Shown: positions 58,591 to 64,000 of the stretch, one piece after another
How positions within the stretch are numbered: position 1 is the stretch's first letter
Layout of the letters: each line of letters opens with the position of its first letter
Assembly: GCA_036924285.1 (NCBI GenBank)
Contig: JAYKYS010000005.1
Coordinates: 29,300,001-29,364,000, forward strand
DNA: 64,000 nt
Reading direction: 5' to 3'
Source: Asterella californica
Taxonomy: Eukaryota; Streptophyta; Marchantiopsida; Marchantiales; Aytoniaceae
The notes under the pieces: model-generated
Seen by the model: the letters and a program-made list of their open reading frames with translations, nothing else
Database searches by the model: none
Told to the model about the DNA's origin: nothing
Program-made: the position numbers and the translations under genes

Positions 58591-59837
58591 AGTGAGAGCT
58601 CCGAGGGTCAATCGATTTGATCCACTGTGAGAGCTTTGAAAGTTTGATCAAGTCTTAAATTATTAGTGTGCTGAGCCGAATAACGGGAGTTCTGGTCATA
58701 GTACAGATCCAGAATCTCACAATGCTACAAGCATCGCAGTGCAGCCAAGGCTAGAGGATGAGAGAGAATCTCTGCAATCCAATCGAAAGACTCCATTTCC
58801 AGTCCCCTCATCATCGTCTCGAGCTTGTGCGCTCTGCAAGCTTCTTGCTGTTCTTGTTGTTGTACAACGCAGCCACAACTTTCGATAGACAAAAGCTCTG
58901 GTAGAGTACTCACACAGGGGAATCAGGCCTCACCACACAATTACTACTACTACTACAACATACAAACCGAATCCCGGCTAGCTATAGAGAAGCACGCGAC
59001 GCAACGAGTAGCCAACGGATGGAAACTAGCTAGCTATAGTAGCGATGGACTTGTCATTGAGCCATTATGGCGAGCAGACAAAAGTCAGAGTCAAGGTGAC
59101 TAGTGACTACTGTCTACGCTTTATAGTCCATCAGCTTTTCGATCTTTTGCTCTCCATCATCACATATATGTCGTCGTTCAGCTTCGCCACTTGGGAATGG
59201 GGAATGAGAAGGCTGCTAGTGTAGTTGTCCATGCAGTGAACATGTCGTACACGGTAGAGGTAGTTTCCATGAGGGCCCTCAAAGTAGAGTACTCGACCGT
59301 ATCTATGCCTAGCTAGGGTTTCGTTATGTTTATCTTTCTTTCCTTCTTTACGTTTCGAGATCGGCTGTCAGCCTGTCACTCCTTCCATGATCCATCCATC
59401 CTCAAGCTCAGCCCGGAATCGGATGATGGCGATGGACGAGAAGTTTGGCAGCCATTGGTCACGCTCCAGGGCTACGATGATTATCCATAGGATGTGCGAT
59501 GGCCGAGTCCAGTTCGTTCATGCCAACTTCATGGGTGCCCCTAATTCCCCTGCTGCTCCCACTTTCCAAGATCACATGGCTCGTTCTGCCACTCTCTGCA
59601 GCAGAAGAGGCTTCTACCACCCACCTACTAACTGTCTCCTTGACCACATTCTCCCTCCTTGCTGCCGACTCCCACATATTCTGCCTGGTAGGACTTGTAA
59701 GATATCATGATCTCATTCTACAAAGTCAAGATCAACACCCACAGTACGTCTCACTCTCGTTTTCCGGGCTCCATCACATGGAACTTACGGAAACAAAGTC
59801 GGACCATCGACTCTCGTGAGTTCAAGACTTCAAGTTA
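58591..59837. other. Spacer without a recognised gene
   Basis: Frames up to 107 codons exist around 59,387-59,819 on plus, overlapping in two frames, without family motifs. No repeat or RNA gene was noticed. Confidence 0.45.
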
Positions 59838-59859
59838 TACGGTCGGTGCACCGACCGTA
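59838..59859. repeat. Perfect 22-bp palindrome
   Basis: TACGGTCGGTG directly followed by CACCGACCGTA. With one mismatch the arms extend to 17 bases each (59,832-59,865). There is no loop, so it may be a protein-binding site or a cruciform-prone sequence. Confidence 0.85.
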
Positions 59860-59865
59860 CAACTT

Positions 59866-61092
59866 GCGTGGGAAGTCACATTACAAAATTCTTTACAAGT
59901 CCAAGTTGGTTATAATTCAATTTGGTGCAAGTTTTATCGCCTCTAGAGTGCAAGAGTTAGAACCAACCGTCATGTTCCAAAGTTAAGAAATTTAAATGCA
60001 GAATCCATCTCTCTCTCGTACCTTCCAAGAAAAAGAAGATGAGTGGTGAACGTTTCCAAACCCTCCGAGAGTCCGGGAGAGTCAGTTTCCCCGCGAGAAA
60101 CCTTTCAACAGTTGAAGGAAAGAGATTCCTTTCCCGCTCAAGAAAAGGATGAGGGGAGCAGGGCGAAAACGTCCTTATTTACGTACTGTTTGCATTTCTG
60201 ACCGACTGAGTTGCTGGAAGAAGATGGTCGTGCTTTCTTCTTATAACTCGTTCCTTGTGCCATTTCCTGTCGTCGAGGTCGGTCTGACTTTGCCCGTGCT
60301 ATCTCGCGCATCGAGACAAGGTCCTCAGTTCGGAACATGCTCCACTGACGTCCTGTCATGTCAACAAACGTATCTAAAATAAGGATGGATGTTGTAGTAT
60401 GTTCGCCACTGCAGTCACCACCATCATCCCACCTGACATCGATATCACAAGAAAACTCAGGTCGATTCGCTTCTGCTGTTAGCTCTTCTTTCGTACCGAT
60501 TAGCTTCTCCAAGACCAGCGAGAGTAGTAATTTTCTCCGCAGCTTGAAATGTCGGAAAGAGCAGAGGATGTGAAATGTCAGAGAGAGCCGAGGATGTGAT
60601 TTCCTCGTGTCCAACTCCTTGCGTAGGGCACGGTTTTGGATCGATAAGTTTTGGGCTGCAGAACCTACTCAGATGAGAAGATGAGGCTAGCCACTCGGTG
60701 CACGAGGTATGTATCTCCATCTCACAAGCATTGCTACTTTACTATCAGAGGGGAGAGAGCGGAACGTTGTAGAGAATTGAGCGGAGTCCTTCAGTAGTGG
60801 CAGGATGCACTTCTGGACTAACCTTCTTAATTACTTTATAGTAAAAACGGAAATGGAAATGACTACTATATATTTTCTACCGTAGTGTATTTTATCTTCC
60901 CGCAGATATCTTTTTGTTTGGAATCTTCGCAAACCAAAGTCCATATTTTCTCAGAATTCTAGCGAGGAAATATTAACTGAAAAATCTTCACTGAAATTTT
61001 GATTTTAAACAGATTTCTTTTGTGTGGACGTCTTTTGATGTTTATACTTCTGCGCCATTACAGTTTTCTTTTCTTGAAGAATGGCCTATAAG
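59866..61092. other. Spacer without a recognised gene
   Basis: The longest frame (60,138-60,614, minus, 158 codons) has no recognisable domain, repeat or signal. Its composition is mixed, and it is not supported as a gene. Confidence 0.4.
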
Positions 61093-61442
61093 GAATCCAA
61101 GACGTAAAGCATTACATCCCATTCCAACTCATTATCTGGTTCTGTCTCGAACAAAATGAGTCATTTTCCTATGACGATGGTAGTAAACTGACAGTCTTAA
61201 AGTGTCATAACATGGAGAATTATTATGTGCCCAAACGTCTGATTGATAAATTTAGAGCGACCGTGGAAAATGAAAAGATATACGAGGAGAGGCCGATTAC
61301 GAGAAGGTTAGATAAATATTTACAGGATACCTCTCGAGCTGCCCCGTTCGTTTTCTTTGTAAAACCTTCTATAGGAGTGACAGGAGAGGTGAGGTTGGCC
61401 CTGGGCTGTATTTTGATCAGAAACTATATGAAACTTACATAA
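61093..61442 (+). other. Open stretch of about 116 codons, possible orphan exon
   Basis: A frame without stops runs from about 61,093. It reads SYDDGSKLTVLKCHNMENYY, then VPKRLIDKFRATVENEKIYE, then RPITRRLDKYLQD and FVFFVKPSIGVTGE. The last is followed by GTGAGG, a good splice donor, at about 61,389. The sequence looks protein-like (mixed charges, few repeats) but I do not recognise it. The ATG at 61,212 would give 76 residues. Confidence 0.3.
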
Positions 61443-61864
61443 CGTCACCGGATCATGTGACAGTAAAATATGAATCAAGTGTGTTGGTGGTAGCTTATGC
61501 ATTTCCTTGGTCAACTGTTCTGACAAGTTCACTCACTCATTATTGAAAAGTAAGCATCCAGAAAACTGGAAAAACGAGCCAAGTGTCTCGTTGAAATACT
61601 AGAAAATGCAAGGCAAGTGATAAGCATAGCACTGTGCTACTTCTCTCATTCATCGTGTTTCCATGAATCCTTGAATGTAACGAACCCTGCTGATGTGATG
61701 TATACCACAACCGTAACCTGAAGGAAATGACTATGTGGTCATCGTGGTTGAGTTTCTTGCCTATGAAAGGAGTGTTCTACGCTATCGGGTCACCAGGGAC
61801 TGAGCGTTGGTCGAGGGTTCCTTCACCTATAAGTAACTTTATCTATACAGAGCAGACATCAACG

Positions 61865-61950
61865 GGGGCGGTGGCGCAGTTGGTTAGCGCGTCGGTCTCA
61901 TAGCTCACCGAGAAATCCGGAGGTCGAGAGTTCGAGCCTCTCTCGCCCCA
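61865..61950 (+). tRNA. trnM-CAU: tRNA-Met (CAT), elongator, with intron
   Basis: Acceptor arm GGGGCGG pairs with TCGCCCC (one G-T), discriminator A at 61,950. D arm GGCGCAGTTGGTTAGCGC, anticodon CAT at 61,899-61,901 in loop CTCATA, T arm GAGAGTTCGAGCCTCTC. A 12-base intron (GCTCACCGAGAA) follows position 37, as in plant elongator tRNA-Met genes. CCA directly follows the gene and TTTT (61,957) can end RNA polymerase III transcription. A and B boxes are intact, so it is probably functional. Confidence 0.93.
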
Positions 61951-62650
61951 CCACTTTTTAAACATGACCCCGAACTGGCATTAATATAGTTTACGTTTCC
62001 GTGCAGCGTTTTGGATGCCGCGGTTGTCCGCAGTCCTGACCGGGTAAATCCGGCCGTGAAAGCCAACTCCAGAGCCAGGTTTCATAAGAAGTACCATTAT
62101 GATCTTTTCACTCAGAAACTAATCGGTTCTCTTGTATGAAAAAGAGAGATCAAGTAACGGTGACATGATCTTTTGCGACAAAGTGAAGAGGCATTATTAG
62201 GGGGTCTCAAACCATGCCCCGTTAGATTGAAAACAGGAATAGGGTTAGTAGTCGTAACTAGCTTATGTAATAGTTGACGGCAGTTTTGAACGGAGTATGT
62301 AAACGAGTTTACGTCTTCGAGAGTCTTTATGATCCCTCTCAAAACACGACTTAAACATACTGAACTTGTCTTCGAGAGTCTTTATGATCCCTCTCAAAAC
62401 ACGACTTAAACATACTGAACTTGTCGTAAACTGTAACTCCATAATTTTGAATTCGAACATCCCGCTAATCACTTGCATTAATCAGACCACAAGCAGTTAA
62501 CATTTATCAGCCGCAATGCGCTCGTTTTCAACAAATTGTCGAGATCTTCTGAGTTTGAAATTGTGTGAGCTGAGTGTATTTGTAGTGGTGAAACCTCATG
62601 GAGCTCCACTACTCATAGGAGAGAACTCATAGGAGGAGTCGTGGTCCAAA
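61951..62650. other. Spacer with 55-bp tandem repeat
   Basis: No gene. It contains the tandem repeat at 62,313-62,424 and, from about 62,430, the presumed promoter of the Myb/SANT-like ORF. No clear TATA box was seen. Confidence 0.45.
62313..62424 (+). repeat. 55-bp tandem duplication
   Basis: GTCTTCGAGAGTCTTTATGA and the next 35 bases are repeated exactly from 62,368. The perfect identity points to a recent event. Confidence 0.9.
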
Positions 62651-63769
62651 ATGAATTCAAGAAGCACCCCAAGTCAGCGAATACCATCAACATGCAAGCA
62701 GATCAAACGACATCGCATGAAGGTGGTCGACTACGAGAAGATCGTTGCATATCTGGAAGACCCAGATAATTTTACTGCACTTCATGGTTCTGGAAGAAAA
62801 ACGAAAGTTGGTGGTCGGACGATTTCTATATCTACTGCATTTGCGGTTATGACTGTGCATCTTACTGGTTTGGGGTTCCCGTCTGCCACAGGTCCTGTGA
62901 TTCAGAAAAAGTATGAGAGGTATGTTGACTGTTACAAGCGCGCAAGAGAGTTTATGAATAGTACTGGAGCTGGTTTGACGGATACTGAGATCCAACAAGG
63001 GATTACGCTGGAGGATAAATTGAATGCAAAGTGTCCATTTTTCTATCGGATGCATGCGTTGTTTGGCAGCAGAGCCAATGTAGATCCTCCGGTAACTATA
63101 TCTGTGGGTTTGGAAGAAGAAGGATTACGTAACACATTTCACATTTCACGAGAATGCTTCACTGATGATGATGCGCGTCATGGATATGTTCCTCCTATGA
63201 CATCTGGTTATTCTGATAGAGATGTCGGAGAAGACGTTTCGGATTTTGAGTTTTGTGCAGGAGAACCTGATAGAGTTGGAGAAGAGGTTGCAGACGATGT
63301 CTCTGTTGAAATAGAATCTGTTTGTGAAGAAGTGCCTCCACTTGTTACTCCAACTGCTCAAGATTTGCTTGTTGACGGAGAAGAAAGAAACGTTGCAGTT
63401 GGTCCGTCGACAGAAGGAGACAGAAATCAGAGAAACAGAACACAAGTTGAAAACATACGCAATGCTTCATTTTCCAGAGGAGGAGAGTCTGGAGATCGAT
63501 CGAGGAGAAGTGGCAGTGCCACTGAGAGAAATGTGAGTGTGGTAGACAGAAACACGTCAAGTGGAAAGGGCAATTTGATAAATTTGTACCAAGAGAACTT
63601 AAAGCAGAAGGATTTATTTCGAAATTCTTACCTAGAACAAAAAGAGAAGCATCGCTTGTTGTTATTAGAGGAGCAGCGAATCGTCAGAGAAGAAGACAGA
63701 CGAGCACGTCTATTTCATGCAAGAGAAAACAGAGAACAGAAGCATCGTATCGTTGAAAAATTTCGATAA
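62651..63769 (+). CDS. Myb/SANT-like protein of transposon type
   Basis: A 372-residue single-exon ORF with no breaks. Residues about 16-150 form a Myb/SANT-like DNA-binding domain of the kind often found beside DDE transposases and as orphan copies in mosses, oomycetes and fungi. It has DYEKIVAYLEDPDNFTALHG, then QKKYERYVDCYKRAREF, GAGLTDTEI, and ITLEDKLNAKCPFFYRMHAL with FGSRANVDPP. Residues about 190-260 are strongly acidic, 270-320 are S/R/N-rich, and 330-372 are a charged helix (LEEQRIVREEDRRARLFH) likely to form a coiled coil. The role is probably DNA binding in transposition or a domesticated derivative; no transposase is seen next to it. It is the first ATG of the frame. Confidence 0.75.
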   Translation: MNSRSTPSQRIPSTCKQIKRHRMKVVDYEKIVAYLEDPDNFTALHGSGRKTKVGGRTISISTAFAVMTVHLTGLGFPSATGPVIQKKYERYVDCYKRAREFMNSTGAGLTDTEIQQGITLEDKLNAKCPFFYRMHALFGSRANVDPPVTISVGLEEEGLRNTFHISRECFTDDDARHGYVPPMTSGYSDRDVGEDVSDFEFCAGEPDRVGEEVADDVSVEIESVCEEVPPLVTPTAQDLLVDGEERNVAVGPSTEGDRNQRNRTQVENIRNASFSRGGESGDRSRRSGSATERNVSVVDRNTSSGKGNLINLYQENLKQKDLFRNSYLEQKEKHRLLLLEEQRIVREEDRRARLFHARENREQKHRIVEKFR

Positions 63770-64000
63770 CAAAAAATAAAGAGAGCGGAAGCGAGGCATC
63801 CAAACTGTACATCCAGTGAATAACGTTAACCTCCGATCTAGGAGACTTAATTCTCATGAACTGTAGAACATTTATCACCTCACACTTTCCGCAAGAACTG
63901 TTAGATGATAAATTAAACAACTTTGTATATTCTATTTTCTTGTTCGAACATGGAAGAGGTGAAAATTTGCATCCAAAGTGCATATCTATTGAGACGACTG
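63770..64000. other. 3' flank of the Myb/SANT-like ORF
   Basis: AT-rich, with AACAAAAAATAAA just after the stop codon that may serve as a polyadenylation signal (AATAAA at about 63,774). Nothing else seen. Confidence 0.4.

Noticed and set aside
60138..60614. Minus-strand ORF of 158 codons
   Set aside because: No family signature, mixed low-complexity ends, and no splice or promoter support.
1..64000. CRISPR array, bacterial operons or origins
   Set aside because: No regularly spaced short repeats. Genes have introns and plant-type signals, so bacterial features are not expected.

Overview
The window looks like nuclear DNA of a land plant. It holds a plastid-targeted lysine-pathway enzyme, a plant-type leucine-rich-repeat receptor kinase, an elongator tRNA-Met with the short intron typical of plants, short GT-AG introns, and a telo-box next to a site II (GGCCCA) element in the promoter between two ribosome-biogenesis genes. 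The transposon content (a TTAA-type DDE element resembling Kolobok, Ty3/gypsy elements, a Myb/SANT-like ORF) would fit a bryophyte, but the species cannot be read from the sequence.

Bases 1-31,300 are transposon country. A decayed Ty3/gypsy element on the minus strand (gag, zinc knuckle, aspartic protease, 5' LTR) fills 1-5,290. After about 5.5 kb of AT-rich DNA without genes come three copies of one DNA transposon family. Copy A (about 10.8-14.9 kb) is broken and carries a leucine-rich-repeat gene fragment. Copy B (14,924-21,090) has both ends, TTAA flanks, a small plus-strand ORF of unknown function and a convergent minus-strand DDE transposase. Copy C (about 25.4-27.8 kb) is decayed. LTRs of the same gypsy family lie at 21.7 and 29.1 kb, and the latter follows a dead integrase with a PHD-finger-like tail.

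Bases 31,368-50,150 are the host gene cluster. From left to right it holds dapB (4-hydroxy-tetrahydrodipicolinate reductase, minus, nine exons, intact), NOC3 (nucleolar 60S assembly factor, minus, about fourteen exons), a DEAD-box helicase of the DDX49/Dbp8/RH36 type (plus, six exons, intact) and an LRR receptor-like kinase (minus, four exons, 1,092 residues, intact). NOC3 and the helicase are head to head across about 415 bases. Both serve ribosome assembly, so shared control is likely.

Bases 50,151-64,000 are mostly AT-rich and gene-poor, with several direct repeats and perfect hairpins. They also hold a tRNA-Met gene and one intact 372-residue ORF with a Myb/SANT-like domain of the transposon-associated kind.

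Exon positions were worked out by eye from reading frame, splice sites and remembered family patterns. No alignment or database search was run.
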